Shown here in pieces: positions 53,440-64,000 of a stretch of DNA of 64,000 nt. The position numbers and the translations under genes were made by a program. Source of the DNA: Apostichopus japonicus (Eukaryota > Echinodermata > Holothuroidea > Aspidochirotida > Stichopodidae); NCBI RefSeq assembly GCF_037975245.1, contig NC_092572.1, positions 33,081,989 through 33,145,988 of the forward strand, given 5' to 3'. Below the pieces are notes generated by a model. It did no database searches. It was not told the DNA's origin and was given only the letters and a program-made list of their open reading frames with translations. Positions within the stretch are counted from its first letter, which is position 1; each line of letters starts with the position of its first letter.

Positions 53440-53613
53440 CCTGTTATGACATTAGAAACAAATACTGATATGAGATGAGTGTGGTATATACCTACTCACG
53501 ACTGATAAACTGAGTATTATAGTGCATGTTCTAGCCTTTTGACATCGTATGAATCTAGCAGACAACGTACAGGTACCGTCTGGTACCATTATCCGTTTTG
53601 AGTGCTATTTAGG

Positions 53614-54547
53614 GGTTCTAGGACAAAATCCCCCCGGACAAAATCCCCCCCCCCGACAATATCCCCCTGACCCATACAAAGCCTGCCTGCAACAACCAGG
53701 GATGGCCCAGGTGTGACAGTCAAGGCATGGGACATTGCACTGGTTAGGGTACCGTTCAGGGAATTGGTCAGGGGACTGGTCAGGGTACTAGTGAGGGCAC
53801 TGGCGAGTGTTACTGTGAGGGCTCCTGTTAGGGTACCTGTGAGGGTACCGGTCAAGGTACTGGTCATGTGACTGGTCAGGGTACCGGTCATCATACTGGT
53901 CACTCTACCAGTCAGGGTTCCACTCAGTGTACTGGTTAGGGTACTGGTCAGGATACCAGTCCGGATACTGGTCAGGGGACTGGTCGGGAGATCATTGAGG
54001 GTAAGTGCGACGCTACCTGTTAGTGTGGCCATGGGATATAGCTCCATGGTGTGACATTTAAGGGACCGGTCAAGGTACTGGTCAAATTACTGTTTATTGT
54101 ACCAGTACTAGTAAGGGTACGTGTCAGAGTATGTGTCAGAGTGCCTTTCAGGATACCAGTTGGGATACCGGTCGAGGTACCGGCCGGGGTACGAGCCGGG
54201 GTACAGTCCAGGGTACTGGTCAGGGAGGGGTACCGGTGGGGGTAACTATCAGGCTCACTATTAAGGTACCGGTCAGGGTATGGTCGGAGTACTGGTCCAG
54301 GAACCACTGAGAGTACCACTGAGAGTACCAATGGAAATACTGGTGAGGGTACCGGATGACGGTATTGGATGACGATACCGGGGACCGGGATGACACATTT
54401 TTGTAAAGAATTGATGGGATTTTTTATAGCTTGGGGAGATTTTGGCTTGGGTGGATTTTGTCCTAGGGGGATTTTGTCCAGGGGATTTTGGCTCTGGGGG
54501 ATTTTGTCCTAGGGGGACTTTGTCCGGGGGGATTTTGTCCTGTCACC
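53614..54547. mobile_element. TIR element carrying an internal minisatellite
   Basis: The 934-bp element is bounded by a 9-bp direct repeat CTATTTAGG (53605-53613 and 54548-54556). Both ends carry inverted arrays of AGGACAAAATCCCCC: two to three copies at the left (53619-53665) and four to five in reverse at the right (54465-54540). Between them lies a minisatellite of about 12 bp (GGTACTGGTCAG type, about 53730-54380). No transposase. Minus-strand Thr/Leu/Ser-rich frames over the array are repeat by-products. Confidence 0.75.
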
Positions 54548-54556
54548 CTATTTAGG

Positions 54557-57430
54557 TATTAGTATTGGACCAAAAACAGTATTAATGTCGGCACGAAACA
54601 AACGTTAAAGAAAGGTCAAATGTTGTTTGTCCATCTCTAACATCCCTGGTGGAACCATGGAAATATTTGAAAATTGTCAGCACTGTGGCAAGTCCCCCAG
54701 ACATTTTGATATGTTACCATTATAGTTAACAAATTGGGTAAAGCCTGTTCAGGGAATGATGATAAGCAGCCCCTCCACCTTTATGTTTTTGACAAAATAC
54801 TATACACTCAAAGCCAGATTTTTAAAGCAAAAAAATTATGGCTCAGGAACTAATGGTATACTGGCAGGTTTGAACTAAAATCGACAGTGAATATTACATG
54901 AATTGCATCAGAACATAATTTAAGTAATGCATAAATGCATGCGCAGTTGCAACTGTTCACTGTATGTTTATTTTTTTTCACTCCTCAGAGGAATACTGCT
55001 ACAAACAGTCAAACAACAAACAATTTTCAATTGATCAGGAATACAACAGAAAGTGTCCATTTCTTTTCACTACTGTACAGTATACTGTGTTGCTGACTCA
55101 AAACATAAACAGAGATAGAGGCAGTGAATGCGATTGCTTAAAATTCATAAAAATTGTTGACGATTTGTTTTTTTAAACTTCTACCCAGAAATCTGGCTTA
55201 TTACCAAACACATACAGTAGTGGAGATTAGCATGATATTAAAAGACGAGACACAATAAAAATTGTACAATCATATTCAAGCAGTTGATTGTATTTTCAAT
55301 CCCAGTTTATATTTTCCACAAGATTTATTTCACATAAACCAGGATACTTGCACTATTTCATGACCTCAATTTACTGACCTCTCTCATACATGAGAAACAT
55401 TTTGGGAACTAACTTATACCTCAAGTATTTATCTAGACTTACCAGTATAGGCTGTATCTAATACCGTAACCAATGCAAATTACCACAATATCATGGAGTT
55501 TCCATGCTTGGAGGGACATAATGATACACTATACCCCTGGATTGCACAATTTCATACCTATAGTTACAAGTGTTGTGGTTTTACAGTATGTTTCATTGGG
55601 CTGCACTAGGTTTCCATGACATTGGTGCTAGTTGCATGTGCCTTTGCTGTATTCACTCCCCTCAATTTTGCGGGGAAATAATTTAATTTTGTTTAAAGAA
55701 TAAACTGGTTCTTGGTGTAATAAAAGACCACAAGCTTTCAGTAATTAAGTCAGGCCTAACATTGTAAACTTTTCCCATAGCATAACCCCTGAACCCCACT
55801 TGTAGAATTGTGAAACTGTGGTTCAGAAACAATGCAGTGTAACCCTGGAGATTTTGAGGGATAAAAGTTTGAAAGATTTTTATAATAGTAATCTGCTTAA
55901 CAAATACCCTTAGTCCTGCACAAGTATCTGTGTGGTGGTTGTTGAAAATTACTGAACTATGGCTTGCTGATCTTGTTTGGAATACAAAATTAAAACATCT
56001 TAAAACATGAGAAATGCATTTAAGAACAGTTAAAGCAAGGTAAGGCAGTAAAATATCCAGTAACCTCAACACTTACAGTAAGCATCAGGACCACTTCAGT
56101 TGTATAACAAGTTCCATGTTCTTGACAAGCAGCTGCAAATGTTCCCTAATACTTACAAAAACATGTAGTGCCACAATGTCACCAAACTAAAATATTTCAA
56201 GAAGTACATTGCAAAAGAATGAGTCCATTTATACAGTTAAATATGTAGAAGACTTCCCATGAAGACTGGTCTGCATTCTCTTGGTTCTGTCTGCTTGAAG
56301 CTTATACTATTAATTTCCTCTATCTTTTATATGGTGTAACAGTGTAACATATCCTGGAACTAGTTAGTTTTCTGTTACTGCTCTGCATTTATGTGAAGCA
56401 AATACTACATTACTGTGCCAATCCAACAACTATTCCCAGCAACTTCCTAACTCCATTGAAAGATGTGCTGTGTCCCAGAGGATATACATGAGATGTGTAA
56501 ATCTAGTTCGCGATTTACAGGACATACTTTTGCTTTGCTTGGCATCAGCTTCTATGCAAGCTTTTAATTGATAAGCCCAACAAGGAGCTACTGTATACCA
56601 CTATGTACAGCATGATGAAAAGCTTGGTTGATGATTGTATTCACCCCACTGTAAACTGTGTGATAATCTTGCCTGGCATTTCTAATTAGAGCATATCCTT
56701 TGCTGTATTAGCCTGTAGATCTATCCATCTGTTGGTACAAAAAGAAAAGCTTTCTCTTAAAGATATGCTGATTTGGTCCCAATTATAGCACGCGCAATAT
56801 AGCTTGGAATGTTTTGCGATTACCGATTAGACCTCACATGACCTCACACTCTACGAATGAAGAAAATAATGAACTGCTTTACAAAACTAAATCTCCTGTA
56901 ATTCAGCCAATATTTTAATCATCTCACAACCTTTCATATATACTATTTTCACTGTAAATTTCAATTCGTTTATCCATCCCATTTTGGGCCCATTAATTCT
57001 TGATTCATCTTGCCTTGTATACAACATTACACATTTTATTTATGCAGCCAATTGGAGCTGAAACAGCTCCCTCCATAGCAAGTGCTTTTAAAAGTTGCAA
57101 GTCATTCAAGCTTTACCAATTGTAAAGGTTTCAAAATTTAAATATGCATGTACATTTTATGTGGACCTAGCCTGACAATTTGGTGTTGTCTTGCATTGAC
57201 CTTTAAGATTAAAAACCAGAGAGTGGATATAGCTCTAGTGTAGTTAAATACTATGGACATAGAGGAAAAGATACCACCACATTAACCAGATCATACAAAA
57301 GTTTTCATCCCTTCTGATTGTTTCTTTCTTCATTCCATAACTTTGGAATAAATTACCTCAGATGTTACTCGTATTTGAGATAATAGAGTCCTATGGTATC
57401 AAGTTTATGCGATGTCAAACCTACAGAATA
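54557..57430. other. No supported feature
   Basis: AT-rich sequence without recognisable exons, RNA genes or strong repeats. Confidence 0.45.
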
Positions 57431-57464
57431 TTAACTTACTTTTTGGTTAATTCAGAAAATATCT

Positions 57465-57545
57465 TCCATTTTGCTGTCAATGATGCAGTAGGTCACCACA
57501 TCAGTCTGTCCCAGGCGGCATCTGTGCTCTAGCTATGATTGCAAC
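57465..57545 (-). pseudogene. Possible SNF2-type helicase motif VI remnant
   Basis: After an acceptor-like AATCATAG the minus strand reads LEHRCRLGQTDVVTYCIIDS KMEDIF and then a stop. The R-x-x-R-x-G-Q-T pattern followed by a hydrophobic strand resembles helicase motif VI of SNF2 ATPases (D-R-x-H-R-x-G-Q-T). Only about 26 residues match and no other motif was found, so chance cannot be excluded. Confidence 0.22.
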
Positions 57546-58355
57546 CGTTCCAATATTGACTTTTTCACTGCATGGCAGCTACATCGTACAGTGTTATTCC
57601 CTTGGATAGTGGGCTGTTGTCATTCATCTTGAGATTGAGAATGTTGATCATCAAATTTGTCTGAGAAAACATTAACAGTGCCAATCAAATAAATATCAAA
57701 TGGTCAGAGTGTAGATGTGCATTATTTCAATTTTTATTGTACACTTCTCTCCAATATATTTTGGGCCAATACAGAGCTCAGATCTTTAACACTGAATATT
57801 GCACATTTAGTCAACTTGGTGGATCTAAATAGACTTAACAAAATGACTTACAGTATATGCAAGGGAGGGGATAGAAGGCTTTATCAAATTTTTGTGTTAT
57901 ATATATTTTTGGAGGATGTTAACTTTTAATTAGGTGCACTCAGCTTTTGTAATAGTTACATTATGGAAATGTACTGACTCAATAACCTTTTGGATGCATG
58001 GCATTGTTATTTTGTACAAATTTTGGCTAGTTATAAATAAGACACTTGAAACACAATGCATCACTTGAGAGACTTAGATTAAAGGTACTCTGCATTGGCC
58101 CAAATTTGATGCTGGATTTTCTAGTATTATATCCTTTAACTGTTTTTATTGATACCCTCACTGGGATATTCAGACATCTTACAGTACAGTGGTGTTTAGA
58201 ATGTCTGAGAATATTTTGGAGAGTAAAGACTTCCAAGAACTTTTTGAAAAGTTCTAGCAGTTATAGCATCTCTTATTCAATACAGGCTACTTGTAAGTTG
58301 CATTTGCATGGTGACTTCAGTCTCTAATAATCTAGGCATAGCTACTGTACAGTAT

Positions 58356-58950
58356 AGTAAAGGCTTCATAATTGACGCACCCCTGTAATTGACGCACCTT
58401 AAATTATTACTAGCAACGATACAGCAGGCCACCTAAACTTCTTTTGCAGTCAAACAGAATTACATATTTCATGAGTTTGAATCCATTTGAGGTATTTGCT
58501 GACCAAATTGTGGTATTTTTTAAGCTTTTAACACCCTCCCCCCAGTTTTGCACGTTTTTTGGCCATTTGGAAATCTTACACCCTTAAAATACCCAACATT
58601 ACCTCAATATGATAATACTACTCTCTGGGACATGACCTGTCAGAGCTTAGAGGCTCAGAGCATAGCAAACAGCATCTAAAGTCAATGGATGTATACTAAG
58701 GCCTACACTACAGTTAGCTTATCGACAAATGTGTCAATTTAGGGGTATGAAAGAACTTGACACTGCAGACATTTTGTGGTCAAATTCTGCTCAATTGTAT
58801 GGTGCATAAGCACAGAACCTTAAATATTTTGAGATCAGAACATTTCTGAGGAACTACACATATGAAAAACACATACAGTTGAGTAATTTGGATTTTTCCT
58901 TGATAGATATCATTGATCAAATCCTTAAGTGCGTCAATTAAAAGCCCACC
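58356..58950 (+). mobile_element. MITE-like repeat with TAATTGACGCAC terminal inverted repeats, copy 2
   Basis: The left end AGGCTTCATAATTGACGCAC is mirrored at the right by GTGCGTCAATTAAAAGCCC (58929-58947). A second direct copy of the motif (TGTAATTGACGCACC) follows the left end. The left 400 bp is shared with 39611-40076. No coding capacity. Similarity of the ends may extend outward over a TACTGTA-like stretch, so exact boundaries are uncertain. Confidence 0.62.
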
Positions 58951-59712
58951 ATGCTACAGTATCTGGTCATGATTAGGGCAATGTACAGTAACATAATTGT
59001 CCAGCAAAATCTAAGGCCATATATGATACATACTGTACATGCACAGTAGGCTAAGAAGTTAAGCTGACCTACTTGAAATCTAATTTCTCTGGCAGTTGGT
59101 ATTAATTTATAGCTCAAACTACAGACCAGTTTACCCTTGACCCAATGCTAAGGTAGTGTTAGGACTTGGACTATGGCCCTAGGCTACAGTCGAACGTAGG
59201 CTAGGCCTTACAAGTTTTAGGCTAGAAGCTAGTCTAGACTATAGTATTGAAATATGGGTATGAACAAATAACGTGAAGCTATATGCAACAACGTTATAAT
59301 ATCAACGTTATTAATATCACCAAACTTTATTGACTAATCTCATGGACCTTACCTGAAGTTGTTGGTGAGACGTTTTCGTGTTAACGGTACTTTTTTAAGA
59401 AAAAGTCAACAAGGAAAGAACCTGGGCACGAAAACCAAACTTCCCGGCGAACGACTGACCCGATCTCAAGCCCAGTCCCCTTACATCGGGAGGGAACAGA
59501 TACTACACATCATCTTATATTAGCCGAAACTGTTATTGGGTTGCATGCAATGCAGCCTACGGGTATGCTTTAACGTTAGCCCTGGCGTATACAGTGTACA
59601 CAGTGTAGAGCGTATACACTGAATACAGGCTACTGCCGCTGTCAAGAAAACTACGGATGCCTGTACGTCAGGTCAACTTATATACCAACTGGGGGATATA
59701 CTTTGAGAGCAA

Positions 59713-59916
59713 GACTTAGGTTTACCGTAAGGGTTTGACCAATTGGATTTTTCCTTGCCAAATGACCCAAAAAGTAGGTAGCAACTTATAACGACTGATA
59801 TGCAGTCCTAGTACCATAAGGTATACTGATGTAAAATTTCAAGTTGATCCAATCATTTCACCTCAGGTAAACCTAAGCACCAACTTGGAGAAGTAAACGT
59901 AAATACCAATCCAGTG

Positions 59917-59925
<9 letters not shown>
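59713..59925 (-). repeat. TA-linked repeat with GGTAAACCTAAG ends
   Basis: GACTTAGGTTTACC (59713-59726) and AGGTAAACCTAAG (59865-59877) form an inverted pair. From there to the TA run the sequence matches the reverse complement of 38645-38700, so this is a second, oppositely oriented member. Confidence 0.6.

Positions 59926-59953
<28 letters not shown>
59920..59953. repeat. TA microsatellite
   Basis: A TA run of about 34 bp directly before the Penelope-like remnant. Confidence 0.95.
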
Positions 59954-59956
<3 letters not shown>

Positions 59957-60253
59957 CTCGTGCATGGTGTCTATAAATTCTGCACAAGCTGCACAAGCTG
60001 TAATGCTTGTTATATAGGGGAAACCCATATAGGCACATTTCTACACGGATTTCTGAGCATCTAAAAATTCACATATTTACAAACAGCTAAATTTCCCAAC
60101 TGTAAGCGGTTATGTGACAACAACTCATTCAAAATTATCGACTCAGCTCCCACTAAACTCCAGCTAATGATCAAAGAAAGCCTACATATCAATTGGGATA
60201 AACCTAATCCCAACAAACAGCTTGACTGTCCAGTGTTATCTTTGTTGAGTTAA
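59954..60253 (+). pseudogene. Penelope-like retroelement, C-terminal GIY-YIG endonuclease remnant
   Basis: The frame reads LVHGVYKFC, then CNACYIGETH, giving a GIY-like GVY and a YIG about 15 residues apart with flanking cysteines. A frameshift leads to TRISEHLKIH (60043-60072), which carries the conserved Arg and Glu-His. A second shift returns to the first frame, which ends SFKIIDSAPTKLQLMIKESL, then HINWDKPNPNKQL, with TAA at 60251-60253. This is the usual C-terminal layout of Penelope-like elements, where the GIY-YIG domain follows the reverse transcriptase. The reverse transcriptase is missing and two compensating frameshifts make the copy dead. Confidence 0.85.
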
Positions 60254-60315
60254 TCTACTTGTCCTTGTGTGTTATTGCTAGTGTACATTCGTTGCTATTA
60301 CTTGTTCATTTTGCG

Positions 60316-60362
60316 TCTGTAACCTGATGATGAAAGTCGCTACTTTCGAAACATGTCGTTCT
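60316..60362 (+). ncRNA. Hammerhead-ribozyme-like motif behind the Penelope remnant
   Basis: Core CTGATGA (60324-60330), stem II GAAAGT/ACTTTC with loop CGCT (60332-60347), GAAAC (60348-60352) and a two-bp stem III closing on GTC (60355-60357). AAC (60321-60323) and GTT (60358-60360) can form stem I. All conserved core positions are present in order. One unpaired U between CTGATGA and stem II is atypical. Minimal type I hammerheads are known in Penelope-like elements. Activity is not shown by sequence alone. Confidence 0.5.
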
Positions 60363-60418
60363 TTTTGTATTAATTTTGGTAAATAGATGTATAAGTTAAA
60401 GTCTGTGGTGTTTTCATT

Positions 60419-60662
<244 letters not shown>

Positions 60663-60905
60663 TGATTGTATGTCCAGAGGTTCTTAACCGGTAAGGAAGG
60701 TCGTAATTTCACTGTAGGCGTTTGCCACCTGTATCGAACAATACTAGTTCTTTTTTGGTGGCATATTTTGCATTACTCTAGGTATCAAACATGATGCTAA
60801 CCAACTCGAAAATCATTTGTGATCCCTAAAGCCGGATCTCGAAAGAGATACTTTGAACAGACTTTGTGATTATGAAATGGAGGTAAACGACAAAGGCAAA
60901 TGAAT

Positions 60906-60908
60906 ATG

Positions 60909-60946
<38 letters not shown>

Positions 60947-60971
60947 TATATTTAATATATATATATATATA
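60906..60971. repeat. TA microsatellite
   Basis: Imperfect TA run interrupted by TG and TTTAA. Confidence 0.93.
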
Positions 60972-61059
60972 GATTCGAATGATAAATTTTTAAGCGTATG
61001 TAGTTAACATTACCAAAATTACGTCCCACTGATAAGTTCAAAATCAACTGATACTAATA

Positions 61060-61765
61060 CTTTAATAAAAAAGGAAATCACACTCAGAAAACTGTCCCAA
61101 AATGGAACAAAGGGGGATAACTATTTATATTAAGTGGAGTTTAGCGGGTTTTATTTTGTTTGTGCGAGGGGGGGGGGGGGGGAGAGCTTCATTTCATGTA
61201 TGTGATCCTGTCCTGCACTATCACCACGTTTCTTAATTCCTCCATTGATTAGTACAATATATTAAGTTCATATACTTTTAAGGTACTTGCACAAGAATAG
61301 GTTTATACAGTTGTTGATACTTGTCTTACCAAACAAAATGCACGCCACGTATATTCTGTACGGTAGGGGAAGGTGGGAGGGGTGGGTTAGCTCTAGAAAG
61401 GACCTGTGAATCGTTGTTTTCCCTAAGTTCCTAGACATAATCGCCAAAATTAAACCTCTCTATTCCGCAACGAGAATGTGAACGGGCTATGTGTAGAGCA
61501 ATAAATTATCGAAATTAGTGCATGTAGATTACAATAAATAAGAAAGTGAACCAGATAGGTGAGTTCAAAATCAACACAAAAGGACATAACACATACACAA
61601 GCTCACCCAAAATGAAATAAAGTGAATACAAATTGACACTCAGTGAAGTCTAGCGTGCCTGTGTGTGAAGGAGAAGGGGGGGGGGGGTGATTCCCTCTTT
61701 GTCACCAGGTCCTGCACTATACCTACCTCCCTTAATTACTTCTTTGATTAGTATAATCTGTTAAC
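61060..61765. repeat. Degenerate direct duplication, unit about 520 bp
   Basis: Segments at about 61060-61320 and 61580-61765 share a CCCAAAATGnAA stretch, a long G run (61170-61182, 61676-61688), a CCTGCACTAT block and TTAATTnCTnCnTTGATTAGT. The last part is also found at 38296-38340. No function was recognised. Confidence 0.6.
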
Positions 61766-61837
61766 GGTATTTACTTACCTAATGAGCAATAGATCAAGCC
61801 TTTCTAAATCTAAGGTAAACGTGACAGTATCGAAAAT

Positions 61838-62025
61838 GTTTAGTATATAAGTACGTAGCTTCTGTTATTAATGACGTGTTAATTATATCAATACATAAAC
61901 TGTGTAATTAATGACGTGTTTAGTATATCAATACATAGCCTGTGTTATTTATGAAGTGTTTAGTATATCAGTACATAGCATGTGTTATAACTGACGTGTT
62001 TAGTATATAAGTACATATATAGCTT
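61838..62025. repeat. Tandem repeat, 40-bp unit, four to five copies
   Basis: The unit contains TGACGTGTTTAGTATATCAR and TACATAGCnTGTGTTATT, repeated with mild divergence. Confidence 0.8.
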
Positions 62026-64000
62026 CACCATTACTGTCTCCTGTGCGTTACTTACCAGTACGATCATCGCTTTGTATATATTTATCATCCAGAGTAGAAT
62101 TTAAGTCTAGAATCATTTAATCATTTAAATAACAGAAGAAAATCACAAAAAAAAAATAACATACGGAAACAGGAATGAAGAACATCCAATTGTTAAGATG
62201 GCGTCGTGTAGGTCATGTGATGTTCTAATATACGAACCTGGACGCTAAATAGATATCGGTAGGAATCAGTCTATATATTTAACCGGTTCCAAAGTTCATG
62301 TTTTATTGTTTACACAATCAAAGACTGTATTTAATAATACAATTAATATCTGATATTTATGCCTTGTTTTTAAATTTCCTATGTATTTTGTCCTATGTGC
62401 GTAATATGCCTGTAAAGTACGCAACTGTGTAGATAAAACTACAAGCGGCGATGGCCAACTCCGAACATGTCTTGAAAAGAAATCTACAGATTCGTATACG
62501 AAAATGAAAACAACGTAAGACCACTGTTTATTAAACAGATATAGAAACAAGTAAAGAAATTATAAACAATTTGAAAGAAGAGAGTGTAGATATAATAGGC
62601 TATAGAGCTGGATCCTAACAAGTAACGTTAGGATTTCAAGGGTCCGTGTTTCGAGTACCGTTCTAGAACCAAACAAAATTTTGCTATGTTCAAATTGATC
62701 TTCCCGGTCCGTTCTCCGTTGTAATGAACGGAAGAACTCAGTTATATTTACAGCTTCAAGCAAAAATATATGTGTAAACTTGTGCATTCTGATGCATATT
62801 AAGACTATAAAGCAGGTCCATATATAAGTAACCCTGAACAAAATGTTATACTAATACTTATGTGAAGTGAGAGGTGATCATACAACCGTAGCAAAGGTCC
62901 ACATCTCACCCGGATGATTGCAACAATCCACCGAGATGAGGCCATGGCCCACATTTTATCCCTCCCCATCCCCTTGCGCACACAAAAAAGCTCACAACCG
63001 GGTCCCCTCTTTACAATGGTCACATATCCCATATTTTTATAGCCCCCAAATATGTTTCACTGTGCGCAATATGATTGTGAGGCCCCCAGACTGTGGCCAT
63101 GGTACGGTATATAATAACGATGAAACACATTTACCGTACACAATATTACGTACTTAGGCAGGCATACGCAGATATCCATACATCAACGACTCAAATAGAG
63201 ATGTTGTTTATATTAGATACGACAAGCTGGTAACACCTGACGCAGGTAACTTTGTCTAGAAGAGTCAATTACTGAATCAAAGGTAACTTGTTCAGAAAAA
63301 TCTCGTGCTATGCATAGTTTGCTACTATATGAAAAATCTGATCAGAAGCCGTACTATATACGCTGTGCTATAAACACAAGCAGCCTATCTAGTATCAACA
63401 TATCATGGCTATTATTTTTCGTTTGCCAATTTTTCTTTTCTTCAACCCGTTGCGTCCCCTAAGAGTGTTGAGGAGCGGGCTTTCCAATATCCCTACCCCC
63501 CTGGACACGCCAAAGCTTGTATCGAGTTTAAAGCAAGAATACACTTTCAAAGTGAGGAATTAAATTTCTCCCGATTTTTTTCTAAACCCTAGTGCATGAG
63601 TCTGATTGGGACATCAGCTGCACCATGATAAATACAGTATGCATGGATAAAAGTAACTAAATAAATTTATCATAAATCAATGTGTAATTATAAGTCAACA
63701 GAACCAGTCACTTTACCAACAGGTCTCTGGCTCGACAAAGATTACACCAAATGGAATCTCTCCTTATCTCTTATTAACTGTTTATCATTTACACAAAACA
63801 TCGACCTTTGAAGTAATCTAATATTAACTCGCCCTGAAAAAAATTAACTTTCTGTTTTGTTATCAATATTCATGATATCCTTTTAGAATGTCACCTACAG
63901 CTCCTCATTTTAGATGGCGGTCTTCACAATTATTGCCAGGTTCTCTCTTAATTGTTACAACGTTTATTCATTTGCATTTAAAGGCATTGAAGACTCTCCC
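62026..64000. other. No supported feature
   Basis: AT-rich sequence. Short open frames exist but none has a recognisable product or matching splice sites. Confidence 0.45.

Noticed and set aside
53589-54331. Minus-strand Thr/Leu/Ser-rich open frames
   Set aside because: They simply translate the minisatellite and the inverted ends of a TIR element. Frame and length follow the repeat unit, not a gene.

Overview
The window is animal nuclear DNA. It is AT-rich, has long introns with GT-AG splice sites, microsatellites, G or C homopolymer runs and many small transposon relics, and it shows no operons or bacterial-type gene packing. The one gene that can be rebuilt with confidence encodes a NOD-like receptor: a death-fold domain, a NACHT ATPase, an NLR helical domain and a short leucine-rich tail. 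Expanded death-fold/NACHT families are known from echinoderms, so an echinoderm, perhaps a sea cucumber, is my best guess. That guess is an inference; no species-specific marker was read.

Layout. From about 34.3 kb down to 2.5 kb, seven minus-strand coding exons (34242-34309, 32539-32829, 30196-31374, 26945-27261, 11018-11226, 5959-6053, 2571-2632) join with matching splice phases into one open frame of 738 codons. The first coding exon begins at its own splice acceptor, so transcription starts further right. A decayed second copy of the death-fold exon lies at 33245-33377. A 1.9-kb tandem array with a 165-bp higher-order unit (34620-36530) lies just upstream of the first coding exon, probably in a 5' intron. 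The introns hold a 5'-truncated LINE 3' end (about 23.9-24.3 kb), an 8-bp-duplicating MITE (26544-26915), a promoter-like cluster (16.6-16.9 kb) and a possible extra exon (20757-21008).

From 36.5 to 64 kb only a two-exon plus-strand 3' gene end (44773-44978, 45548-45695) looks coding, and I do not recognise its product. The rest is repeats: TA microsatellites, a cluster of a 15-bp motif GGTAACGGAGGGACA (40.6-42.4 kb), a 670-bp tandem duplication (46.0-47.3 kb), two direct hAT-like MITEs whose 8-bp flanks are exchanged around a 1.7-kb core (51.0-53.4 kb), a TIR element filled with a minisatellite (53.6-54.5 kb), a MITE family with GACGCACC ends (39.6 and 58.4 kb), and a cluster at 59.7-60.7 kb. 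That cluster holds a Penelope-like GIY-YIG remnant, a hammerhead-ribozyme-like motif and a tRNA-derived SINE head, all joined by TA repeats.

The items most worth following up are the swapped flanks of the paired MITEs, the hammerhead-like motif behind the Penelope remnant, the VNTR-carrying TIR element, the clustered 15-bp motif, and the duplicated death-fold exon and HOR array at the 5' end of the receptor gene.
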